Shown here piece by piece: positions 45,005 through 55,479 of a stretch of 64,000 bases of DNA (position 1 is the first letter of the stretch; each line of letters opens with the position of its first letter). The DNA is from Beta vulgaris subsp. vulgaris (taxonomy: Eukaryota; Streptophyta; Magnoliopsida; Caryophyllales; Amaranthaceae), in assembly GCF_026745355.1 (NCBI RefSeq), contig NC_079206.1, positions 13,686,279 through 13,750,278 on the forward strand, in the 5' to 3' direction. The notes beneath the pieces were generated by a model, which had not been told where the DNA came from, searched no databases, and saw nothing but the letters and a program-made list of their open reading frames with translations. The position numbers and the translations under genes are program-made.

Positions 45005-46478
45005 CACTAGTGGAAAAAAACCTTATCTGTCACTTAGTAACAGATGTAAAACCGCATCCGAAAATCAACATAAAAAATGGGAGGAAAAGCTAAGAGGACA
45101 ATATGATGCAGTCCTTTTGTGGACCGCATAAGATTTTAGAAACTGATGTGGTTCTTTGTGGACCGCATCAAATTTCAGTCCATAAATCAAAAAAAAAATG
45201 TGCGGCCCAAAGAAAATATAGCCCACGATAGAAAAGAATGCGCAGCCCAAACACCTAAATCTCATCCGGTCCTTCTTATTTCTAACCCTCCTTCTTTTTC
45301 TCTCAGACCTAAAACCTAAGCCCCTCTTTCATTTCTCTCTATTCTCCAAACCTAACTCTCATCTAAACCTCCTTCCTCCTTCCTCCTTGCTCCTCCCTCC
45401 TCCCTCCTCAATGTAATTCGCGCCGCCTTCAACGTAATTCCAGATCTTCATTTTCAGAGAATTTCAACGAACGACAACGACAACAAAGAGAATTTCGCGC
45501 CGCCTTCAACGTTATTCCAGATCTTCATTTTCATAGAATTTCAATGTAATTTCAGAGAATTTCGCGCCGCCTTCATCCTTCGCCGTCTTCATTTTGCAAA
45601 TCTTCGTGTAATTCTAGATCTAGTTAGATTTTGTTTTAGAGTTTTCGTTCGTAGTTCTTTTTTCTTTCATTTACTTTAATTTACGTTTGTTAGTTAGATA
45701 TGTTTTTTTTTTTTGTAATTTTCGTTCATTTTCTGCAATTTATGTTTTTAGTTAGATTTAGTTCTTTTTTAAAAAAATTCGTTCATTTTCTGTAATTTAT
45801 GATTTTAGTTAGATTTAGTTAATTTTTTTTTAATTTTCGTTCATTTTTTTAAATTTTTCGTTCCTTTTCTATAATTTATATTTTTTAGTTAGATCTAGTT
45901 TGGTTTTTTTTTTTGTAATTTTCGTTAATTTTTGGTTCTGAAATTCCAAACCTTCCTCAATTGATTTTTGTAATTTTTTCTGTTCGTAATTTTCTGCAAT
46001 TTCTGCAATTTTCGTTCTTAATTTTCATTGTTGAACTGGAATTGTGTATGCAGTTATGGTATATATATGTTTTTTTGTATACAAATCTGTTTTTTTTAAT
46101 ATATTGTATATATATGTTTTTTGTATACAAATCTGTTTTTTTTAATATATTGAACCTATTGTACATGTTATTGTTATTGTATACAAACCTTCCTCATTTT
46201 TTATACATGTTACTGCTGTTAGTATATTATCGGTGAGACATGAGACATGGAAGTGGTTGCAGACCTGCAAGCTGCAGGTCTGCACCTTTTTTTTGGATAA
46301 AAAATTTACCAATCTGATGCGGTTCTAAGCTAAAACCACATCACTAAATAATTTACTGATTCGGTTTTGGACCGGATCAGTAAATAATTGGGATATGTTG
46401 TGAGCCTATTTGATGCGTACCAAAACTGCATCAGTAAGCTCGATATTGACCGCATTAGATGGACTTTTTCTACTAGTG
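45005..46478. mobile_element. Non-autonomous CACTA element (family C2), 1474 bp
   Basis: Starts CACTAGTGGAAAAAAACC and ends GGACTTTTTCTACTAGTG, with a 3-bp duplication CAT (45002-45004, 46479-46481). Subterminal GACCGCAT(C/A)AGAT motifs occur on both sides. The first 120 bp and last 200 bp match the element at 52556-54031. The interior has a CT-rich leader-like stretch (45285-45410) and three near-copies of TTCGCGCCGCCTTCAACG (45416-45580). About four copies of a 70-bp AT-rich unit follow (45640-45910), then repeats of TTGTATACAAATCTG (46075-46150). No transposase. Confidence 0.93.
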
Positions 46479-46669
46479 CATCAAATAGGTTGGGATAGCT
46501 TGAATGATTGATTTCAGGAGTATTTCTTTTACAGCTCGATCGAGACAAGAGTTTCTCTTTACATCCCTACAATTTCTTACAGAAGCGATCCATGAGAGCT
46601 TCAAACATAACTTTTTTAGACCTTGCCACAACTGTAGGTAAGCCTAAATATTTGCTGTGAGAGCACCCA

Positions 46670-47844
46670 TCAACTCTTCTTGGATGTCAGTATTAAGACC
46701 TTTGCTGAAAGACACCTACGACTTTTCATAGTTAATTTTTTTTGCCCGGATGCTTGTTCATACTGGTTGAGGATATCAACAATAGTATTGCATTCCTGTC
46801 TGTTGGCTCTAGCAAAAAGAATATTGTCAACTGCAAAAAGAAGATGAGAAATTTTCGGGCCTTTACGGCTCACCTTAGCTCCATGGAACTTTCTCCTCCT
46901 CAACATGTCTCTGATATGAGAGAAACTAGAATAAATAGGTAGGGTATAGAGGGGATTCCCCTGTTTGAGGCCCCTAGATGGGGCCACAACTCCACATACT
47001 CTTCCATTCAGGACGAAAGAGTATGACACAGATGAAACACATGACATCCCCAGATTGACCCATCTATCATCGAAGCCCATATATAGTAAGCAGTAGTTTT
47101 TGGAGAAAATCCCACTCAACTCTATCATATGCCTTGCTCATGTCAAGCTTCAATGTGATTGTATCTCGGCGTCCTTTACTTCTTCTCTTCATAGTATGAA
47201 ATAACTCGAGGGTAATAAGAGCATTATCAATAATCAGGCGCCCAGGCACAAAATCACTCTGATTCTCCGTCATTACTACATGAGTAAGAAAAATTTTCAA
47301 TCGCATCACTAGAGTTTTAATCACTAGTTTATACAAGACATTGCATAAACTGATAGGTCTAAACTCTACCATAGAAGTTGGGAACTTAGCTTTAGGGATA
47401 AGAACTATATTAGTATTATTAACATGATTTGAAGATGATAAACCATGTAAAAATATTACTAACATAGTCAGTTACATCATTCCTAACAATATGCCAAGAT
47501 CTCTGATAAAAAATAGCGTGCATACCGTCGGGCCACCGGGCCTTACACAAGTGCATTTGAAGTAATGGTGTATGAATTTCCTCCTTGGAATATAGCTTCA
47601 TAAGACTTGCGTTGAAAACATGGGTAACCGAGCATGGCACATGCTTTAGCACTTCTTGTAGTTGTAACGGAGAAGGGCAATCCGATGTAAAAACTTTCGC
47701 GTAGTAGCTTTCATTCACCTCCTCAAATTTTTCATCATCCTGTTGCCACATAGCTGCATCATCGAATAGTCCGTCAATCCGATTTCTGCGCTTGCGCTGA
47801 GAAGCTTTATGGTGAAAGTAACTAGCAGTATTTCTGTCACCATC
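46670..47844 (-). pseudogene. LINE 2 ORF2, reverse transcriptase domain
   Basis: Three overlapping minus-strand frames. 47859-47419 has DGDRNTASYFHHKASQRKRRNRIDGL and the YQRSWHIVRNDV helix. 47465-47067 has NIVLIPKAKFPTSMVEFRPISLCN and LDMSKAYDRVEWDFLQ. 47128-46670 has VNLGMSCVSSVSYSFVLNG and PSRGLKQGNP. The active-site box is LFAVDN (46822-46836 + strand), with the first catalytic Asp changed to Val, so it would be inactive even without the frameshifts. Confidence 0.9.
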
Positions 47845-48531
47845 TGTAACGCCCGACAATTCCCTCTTTTTTAAAGTACCTTTTTCAATATAAAACTTGG
47901 AGAATTATCAAAGCATTATCGCCTGTGTGATAACGTATCGGCTTATTCAAATTTTGCAACGGACAACATAATAAATAAACTTTAGATCCCTCAAAAAAAA
48001 ATTCAAATTTAAAAATAAAACTTAGTCAACCCAAAAAGTCACCTCAAAAGTCAAACAAACAAAGTCAAAGCCAAAGCCAAACTCAAAAGTCAAACTCAAC
48101 GACAAGAGTTAACTACGAAAATTAAAAGTCAAGTAAAACAATCTACACAAGCTCCTCAATCCCGTACCCATGATCCATCATCTTGAAACCTGTAGAGGGA
48201 CGATGCACTATTGATCCCTAGAGACTGATCACCAAGATGGGTCATCACAAGATCAATAAGGCTTAGCCATGATCAACACACACACACACATAATAAAGCA
48301 CGTAATCAGCAAAGCTGAGTAGTACATAGAAAATAAATAAACAGTCCTAACATGATACTAAAAATAATAAACAGGAATAATAAAGGACATAATAACCTTG
48401 TAGACAACTTTTACTGAACTGAACTTCAAAACTAATAATTTAATTACTTTAGTTGGAATAGTCAATGGAATTAGTTGTCTAAACCAAAACCAGTCTTCCC
48501 TTTAGAAGATGAAATACGGAAGCGACTCCGT

Positions 48532-48553
48532 ATTCCCATGATATATTGTATCG
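48532..48553 (-). repeat. Conserved LTR hairpin (copy 2)
   Basis: AATACGG...CCGTATT with an 8-base loop, the counterpart of 8567-8588. Confidence 0.6.
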
Positions 48554-49557
48554 AGAAACCTTTAAAATATAGGACACAGTGATCAATTCGGTCCCAAGAA
48601 AAGTCATGGGCTACCACCATGTACTCTAACTTATAGTTGTCCAACACTTTAGACGTGCACAAGTCTAAAGCTATTGTTATCCACGTTTCACTTCACATGA
48701 TTAATAATTTATTTACTTGTTATGACTCACAAGTAGGACATATAATATAATCATCAACAATCATAAACTTCCATTTTTATGTTAGGATCAGAGAAGGTGA
48801 TCAACAACTTAACAACCCAAGATTAATTTCAACTTTAATTCATAACCTTCCTTTATTTGTTGAACCAAGTCAACAACCAACCAACCTTTCATAGGTATAA
48901 TAATTCAGCTTACCAAATAAGGCCCTCGATCCTCATAAAGTAATTAAATAATCCAAAGGGAACAACATGATTCAATCATGATCCAATGCCAGCATAAATA
49001 TTAATCCCTCATGTGAATTAATAAACAAAGTTCCCAAATCCCATATGCTTGCATCAATCTTCCATACAAACATATTATAAAATCATAACCAACATGTTTC
49101 ACACAACGACATAAAACATGCAAATCCAATCTTTAATAGGAATCACATATGAAATAATAATAGTTCCCTATACATGATACTACATAATTCTCATCCTTAG
49201 GATCATGATACTAATCCAATCAACATATAGGTATGTATGTACCTTGTGTAGATAAATTGAGAGGCTACTTTCACAACCTTAAAAGTCGCCTAAAGAGAAT
49301 TCTCTGCCTAAAATAACCAATATAAATCCACAATCAATCCCTTATAAATTTACAGCAATAATAAAATACTTTAAACCCTTCTTAAAAGTGTGTAAATCTT
49401 TTTCCATTAAACCTCCTAGCATAGTACTACTACACTAGTTGTTAAAAACTCTCAAAACTCGTGTTTTAAAATCATGAAAATCCATCATCAACACCCTCTT
49501 TAAATTTCCAGCAGCATATAACATATTAAAACTCTTTCTAAACATACATAAACGTAT

Positions 49558-51490
49558 ATTTTTTAAGCCGAAAAAACAAACTAGGGAGGATCCCAAGACA
49601 AGGGCCACCCTAAAGCATCCTTTCGGATGATCAAAGAAAATGACACATCAGAAATTTCAAACTAGTAAGTAAGGTTATGTGTTGCATGCCCACGGTGCGC
49701 CATCCAATCTGCAGCAGCATTAGCTTCCCAGAAGATATGGCTGAACCGGACCTCTTCAAAAGCTTTCAACTCTTGCTCTGAGTTTTCAATAAGAGAGGAG
49801 ATAGACCAAGGAATCTTTCAAACTCTTTTAATCATTGACTGGAGAACAACCAAATTATCACCTTCCACCATTAATTTTTTAATACCAAGGGAGATAGCAC
49901 CCCTAATGCCTTCCCTAAGACCCCAAGCTTCCACCACTATGATGGACTGAGAAGGATCCAACGACTTCGCTCCACAGAGCACCACTACACCAGAAAAATT
50001 CTAATGACAAAACCAAAAGATGCTTGACCATCTTTCAACTTGGAACCATCAAAATTCAACTTGAAAAAAATCATCATTAGGCACAGACCACGCAAAATTC
50101 TTACGACTCTCCATACTTGTGCGCGGCAAATCATGACTAGTACCTGGCTGAAGGCAGAGACTAGGCTCTTTACTAATAGAATGAATAAAGGCTTTCACCA
50201 TTTCACACACCTTTCGAGGAGAAAAACTTTCTTCTCGGAAAGAGATACTATTTTTAGCAAAACAAATAAACCACCAAGCAATGGTAGCAACTTGAAGTAC
50301 CTGACAAAAAATGTTAGTATAAAGATAGAAAAGATAATCATTAAAACACATATATTCACTCTTTTGAGAGAAAGCATGAATAATATTCTCACCAGTTAAA
50401 ATCTCAAACATATCACTACAAAATGGGAAATTGGCAAAAATATGGGAAGTATCATCTGAATGAAAATTACAAAAAACACACTCCAAAGGAAGGAAAACAT
50501 GACTTATTTCTAATCTTTTTTTTTTTGTAGGAAGCCCATCCTAGATGATTTTCCATAAGAAGAATTAAATCTTCAGAGGAACTTTGAGTTTCCACATCCA
50601 ACAATTTTTATTAGGAGGAACATGAGCCGAGCTCCCATTTTGAATTAGAGCCACCCCAGTCTTCACCGAATACTCGCCATCAACTGAGTGCCCCCAAACT
50701 ATTTTATCTAAAATAGCATCAGAAGGAAGGAATATACCAGAAATGGAAGTTACAATATCTGCAGAGACATACTGAAGTAGAAGTTGAATATTCCAAGAAT
50801 GACCTTCATTAATGAAGAAATTAACATAAATAGCTCTCGACCCCAAAATAGGAGGAAAAATACTTGCTATTGGAAAAGAGTAAAGCCAATTGTCAAACCA
50901 AAAAGAAACTGAAGCTCCATTACCAATAGACCATCTCAAACCTATTCTAAAAATATGCCGAAGATTCATCAATTTTTGCCATTGTTAGGAGACATTAGAT
51001 TTCATGATATAAGAAAACCTATTACTTGAGCACTGAAAAGCTGATTTATGGCAGTTAACTAATTGACCAAACATGGAGCAATAGCTATTGAAGATATTTC
51101 TAATTGAAATACAACTATTGACATTGGCTTTAGCAAAAATCATAGTATCATCTACAAAAGTTAGAAACGGGATCTTATCTCTAGATAGATCTAAAGTAAC
51201 ATCTACGGTTTTGGAACCAGAAACACTAGCTTGATGAAGTTGCCTAGCTAGCAGTTCATCATAGAGAATAAAAATATAGGGAAATAGCGGGTCCCCTTGA
51301 TGAATACCTCTAGAGGGCAAAAACTTCACCTGGGATGCCATTAACAAGGACAGAAAACGAGACTGTTGTTATACATTGAACCATCCAATTAATCCATTTT
51401 TCACAAAAACCTTTTTAAACACTGCAAAAAATAAAATTCCATTCCAAATGATCATAAGCTTTTTCATATCTAATTTAATAGCTAACCAAC
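49558..51490 (-). mobile_element. 5'-truncated LINE (LINE 1 family) nested in the solo LTR
   Basis: It is bracketed by a 15-bp duplication with one mismatch: CATACATAAACGTAT (49543-49557) and CATACATAAACATAT (51491-51505). Minus-strand frames follow LINE 1 closely. 51347-50985 has PSRGIHQGDPLFPYIFILYDELLARQL and PFLTFVDDTMIFAKAN. 50972-50565 has GLRWSIGNGASVSFWFDNWL and DKIVWGHSVDGEYSVKTG. 50486-50049 has the MECVFCNFHSDDTSHIFANFPFC zinc-finger-like block. RNase H remnants run to about 49660, followed by a short A-rich tail. Endonuclease and most RT are missing. Confidence 0.88.
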
Positions 51491-51900
51491 CATACATAAA
51501 CATATTTAAAATCATAAGAATACTCAATTTCATAAACTATAATATACTACTATGATTTTCCAATCTATAAAACCCTAAAAATCCATGCTTTGATAACTAA
51601 AAATCCAATAACATAATAAGTAAATCTGAATTTTTTATTTCTTCAATACATAAATTATATAATCTTATATTCATAATTAAATCATCAAATAATAACTTTT
51701 AAACATAAACATATCATAACAAACCCTAAAAATATATTCTTTGCATTAAAATAAAAACTTGAGGAGGAAGAAATTAACCAAAGAAAAGGAAAGAAGGAAA
51801 TAAGGATCGACGACAGCACAACGGGAAGGACCGACGGCAATACATCGGCGGTAACGAGGACTGTTGGTCGGCAGACGAGGAACTGGTGGTCGGCCGGCGA

Positions 51901-51904
<4 letters not shown>

Positions 51905-51936
<32 letters not shown>
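51905..51936. repeat. (GA)n microsatellite
   Basis: An uninterrupted GA dinucleotide tract of about 32 bp in the solo LTR. It is not seen at the same position in the other two LTR copies, so it expanded after insertion. Confidence 0.8.
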
Positions 51937-51938
<2 letters not shown>

Positions 51939-52369
51939 TAAAAGGTGAGAGAGAAAAAGGAGGAGGGAGGCCGAAATGTTTGGGAAAAAGGAGGAGAGAG
52001 AAAATAAACTTGTGTGGGAAAAATTTCGGTTTATGGGAATTTTTATAGTTTCCCCTTGTAGGCTTAGGAAAAGGTGATTGGCTCAAACTAGGGTTTAATG
52101 ATTGATGAATTTAGTATTTGGGTTCATCATACTCAATTACGAATCCTTTCTCAAATCCAAAAAGTGTTTTAAGCTTTTCAAATATTTTTCAAAGCATGTC
52201 TAGACAAAATGTTTAACTTCGTTAAATCATTAAAATAATTTATTTGACTTTCAAATAGTCAACCTTTGAATAAATAAATCATTTAAATACTAAAATATAT
52301 TTAAATATAAATAACTATATGTTAAAATATCTTTATAAAATTCATAAATTTACGGGGGATTACTCCATC

Positions 52370-52555
52370 TTTGACCTCAAGCACCCTAGAGCAAAGGTAC
52401 CAGTAAGCCTCATGTTTGTGGTGAAGATCATCTAAAACACTTTTCAATCTTCCACACTCTGCACAACTAGCTGCCGAAATATGTTGTTCCTGGGCAATTT
52501 TCAAAGCTTTTTCGGTCACCTCAATCTGCTTACCCAATTTGTCATACTTCCCTCT
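52370..52555 (-). pseudogene. LINE 2 ORF2 linker fragment
   Basis: The minus-strand frame gives GKYDKLGKQIEVTEKALKIAQEQH and CAECGRLKSVLDDLHHKHEAYWYLCSRVLEVKDG. This is the helical linker that ends just before the DGDRNT motif, which resumes at 47855 beyond the LTR insertion. Its ends are set by the flanking insertions. Confidence 0.75.
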
Positions 52556-54031
52556 CACTAGTGGAAAAAACCTTCTATGTCACTTAGTAACAGATGCAGT
52601 TTTTGTAAAACCGCATCCGAAAATCAACATTAATAATGGGAAGGAAAGTCGGGAGGAAAATCTGATGCGGTGTTCTTGTGGACCGCCTCAGATTACGAAA
52701 ACTGATGCGATTTTTTTAAAATCTGATGTGGTTTGGTGGAGCGCATCAGATTTTCGTACTATTTTAAAGCTAAACTTTCCTCGCGTGGCCCATGTTCGTG
52801 CGTGGCCTATGTTCCGTGCGTGACCCATGTTAACAAACCCGTTCCTCCCTTATGAATCCCAACCCACCTAATTTTACAAACTCTCTTCCCCGTCATAACC
52901 CGTTCTCTGTCATAACCCTAAAACTCTTCTCCTCTTCCCCCTTTCACTTCACAGAACGACAACCTCTCCTCTCACAAACCCTAAAACTCTTCTCCTCTTC
53001 CCCCTCTCATCAACTCCCTCCATCAAAAATTCGTCATCAACAACGTTATTTTCATTATCAACAACCAGATCTTGAGTTATGCCCTCGTTTTCACCATCGA
53101 TTTCATCATCCACGACCACCACTTGTCTCTCCTCTCGTCGCTTATCAGAAATTCGCTCATCAACAACCACCGCTACGAACCGTCTTCGATCTCAACGCTC
53201 CTCCGTCGCTCGTCGCTGTCAGTGGCGTTCTCCTCCGTCGTTTTGGAAGGTACTCCTATCCATAGTCAGTGGCGTTCTCTTATGTCGCTCGTCGCTGTCA
53301 ACAACCATCGCCACGAACCGTCCCTAGATCTAGGGTCGGGTTTTTTTTTTGTTTTCAATTTTCATTTTCGTCCCACTTTCTTATTTTCGGTTCTAATTAG
53401 GTTAGTTTGAAGTTTATAATTTCATTTCTGAATTTTTATTTTCATTGTTATTTTAAGATTTTTTTCTAGATCTAGGTTTCACTTTATTTTTATTTTTAAA
53501 TTTCGATATTTTGTTCGATTTTTTTGGTTATATTCTTGTATAAGTTTTTGGTGGTTTTTTATTCACTTTTATGTATAATTTCGTTTTTTCAATTTAGTAT
53601 TTTTATTTGGTTATATTCTTGCGCAATTATGAAGATGGTGCACGTATATCTTATATAATATACTTGGTGGTATTATGAAGATGGCGCAATTATGAAGTAT
53701 TTTTTTGCTAATTCTATGGAAATGTTCAAATATATATTTTTTCCTTGGCTTTTGTTATTATATTTGCTTATGTTTGCACGTAGACCTGGAGGCTGGAACT
53801 ACATACAAAGTACTGTACACAGTGCTTTGCATGCAGTATTTTTTTTAATATTCAAAGTGAAAAACTGATACGGTCATGTGAAGAACCGCATCAGTTAAGT
53901 CAGTTAACTGATTCGATTTTGGACCGGATCAGTTAATTTGTATAATCTGTTGCGGGTCCATCTGATGCGGACCAAAACCGCATCAGTAAGCCCGGTTTTG
54001 ACCGCATCAGATGGACTTTTTTCTACTAGTA
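52556..54031. mobile_element. Non-autonomous CACTA element (family C2), 1476 bp
   Basis: Starts CACTAGTGGAAAAAACC and ends GGACTTTTTTCTACTAGTA, the last base being a G-to-A change from the expected CACTA inverse. The 3-bp duplication is TCT (52553-52555, 54032-54034). Termini match 45005-46478, but the interior differs. A CT-rich leader-like stretch holds two copies of CTAAAACTCTTCTCCTCTTC (about 52918 and 52981). A direct duplication of CGCTCGTCGCTGTCA-type sequence (about 53200 and 53285) ends in a T run, and AT-rich intron-like DNA follows. Confidence 0.92.
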
Positions 54032-54033
54032 TC

Positions 54034-54891
54034 TACTCCATACCTTAAGCTTACTCCCCACCATGTGGAGTTTATGGAGCTCCAAGCCATCTATAGTCTC
54101 ACTCCATGCTTTTCGCTTGCTCACATGTATCATAAAAAGGTCAAGTCGTTTCAAATTTGAAGGATCGATTTTTCCTTCTTGTTCTATGAGTGTGTTGCTC
54201 CATTTTAAGAAGTATGGGCGTGTTGTTCGACTATAACGTAGCAGATGCTGAACATTAGCTTGGGGGAAAAGAGTAGCCCAATCCGGAGATGCAATGACTC
54301 TATCAAGCCATTCTCGAACACAAGTTTCCACACTCCTTCCCCTATCCCAAGTCCACCATTGCTCCACATATCCAAGGTCCCGAAGCATTCATCTATTTAA
54401 CACTTCATGGAAATTCTTCATTTCGTGCCCTTCTCTATCAGAGCCCCCCTGCTTCTCATCATGAGCCAGGATTTCATTAAAGTTTCCTCCTAACAAAATA
54501 GGAATGGTAGATTCTTCACAAATTTGATGAATGAGATCCCAAGTGCGATACTTGTTACCTAAATCTACCCATCCATATACACCAACAAACCTCCAAGTGA
54601 TACCTCCTTTCGTGACATCTCCACAAATATGATGGCTAGAGGAAGAAATAAGATCAAAATGTACCCTATCTTCCTGCCAATACAAACATAAACCTCCCGA
54701 TCTACATGTACTAGCTACTCCAATAAAACTGGAATAGCCAATGTGATCCTTAGCCTTCTCTGCAACTGCTTTACTGATCATAGTTTTAGAGATAAACACT
54801 AGATCAGGGGCATCAAGAGTACTCATCTCCGGAGTCGTCGAACTATCCATGGTTTGCCCATAACCCTGCAGTTCCAACATAAAAGATTCAT
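54034..54891 (-). pseudogene. LINE 2 ORF2, endonuclease domain and following region
   Basis: The ORF2 start is probably the ATG at 54891-54889, giving MNLLCWNCRVMGKPW, the classic plant LINE endonuclease N-terminus. After a frameshift, a long frame (to 54389) has DLVFISKTM, YSSFIGVASTCRSGGLCLYW, WRFVGVYGW and PILLGGNFNEIL (GDFN motif with Asp to Gly). Frame 54388-54026 continues with LRDLGYVEQWWTWDRGR, VREWLDRVIASPDWATLFPQANVQHLLRYSRTTRPYFLKW, the conserved C-terminal endonuclease block. It ends at the CACTA element. Confidence 0.88.
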
Positions 54892-54965
54892 AATGCCGGG
54901 AAGGGTTGGTTGTAATAGCCATCATGATTGCTTTAAAGGGATTTAACATGCTACTCATTATAACA

Positions 54966-55078
54966 AGATGCATCTTTCTTTTAGGGAGCTTATTTCCTTA
55001 CTTACTCCACAGTTAGGCGTACTTGGTTAGGAGTAATCTATGGATGGGTGACCTCTTGGGAAGTTTCTCATGGTGCAC
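54966..55078 (+). repeat. 5S rRNA-like segment in the Cassandra 5' LTR
   Basis: ACTCCACAGTTAGGCGTACT and GGATGGGTGACCTC...GGGAAGT match the 5S rRNA region from the internal pol III promoter to the 3' end, with several substitutions. The 5' third is poorly matched. This is transposon sequence, not a functional 5S gene. Confidence 0.85.
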
Positions 55079-55194
55079 ATGAGTGAGGATAAAATGCGTC
55101 GGAAGAACTTGTGTTTGTTATTGAGGAAACTTGTTGGCCATAGATGCGCATTGGTGACGATATACTAGAGTCCGGATGGATCGGATGTTATAAA

Positions 55195-55206
55195 TGGTAT
55201 CAGAGC
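55195..55206 (+). promoter_or_regulatory. Primer-binding site (initiator tRNA-Met type)
   Basis: TGGTATCAGAGC lies two bases after the 5' LTR end. It is complementary to the 3' end of plant initiator tRNA-Met, the usual primer for many plant LTR elements including Cassandra. It also fixes the element's orientation as +. Confidence 0.9.
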
Positions 55207-55479
55207 AATCCTGCGACCGCATTTTGGGGTGACCCTAAGGCCCTAAGGATGAATATTAGGGTTCCTCAACGCCTAGTGGGGGACGAGTTTAGGGCTGGAT
55301 TGTCATAAGGAGCGACCTATAGGTCGTCAGACCGAATATCTAGAGTCTCTGGTGATCAATCTTTAGGCTGGGGCTACCCGCAAGCCGTATGCCGAATATG
55401 TAGAGTCCTCAGGCGCAACGAGGGCGTTGCTATTGAGGGTATATGTAATACCCCTCATGATTGCTTTAAAGGGATTTAA

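Larger units (their letters stand above)
47845..52364 (-). mobile_element. Solo LTR (family A, copy 2) interrupted by a LINE
   Basis: The 5-bp duplication CCATC (47840-47844, 52365-52369) brackets a minus-strand copy of the LTR at 6647-9208. On the + strand it begins TGTAACGCCCGACAATTCCC and ends CGGGGGATTACT, with one end base changed. Removing the LINE at 49558-51490 and its duplication leaves about 2.57 kb, in line with copy 1. A (GA)n tract is at 51905-51936, upstream of the candidate TATA region on the minus strand. Confidence 0.82.

Noticed and set aside
51685..52086. 133-codon minus-strand frame in the solo LTR
   Set aside because: Spans a (GA)n tract and leader-like CT-rich DNA. The Ser/Leu repeats come from the microsatellite.
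52852..53410. Overlapping frames of 82-137 codons in the CACTA element
   Set aside because: Three frames overlap on the same strand in a CT-rich duplicated segment. Coding in all is impossible and none shows a domain.
54966..55078. Functional 5S rRNA gene
   Set aside because: Only the 3' two thirds match. It lies in an LTR with a primer site and a second copy, as expected for Cassandra.
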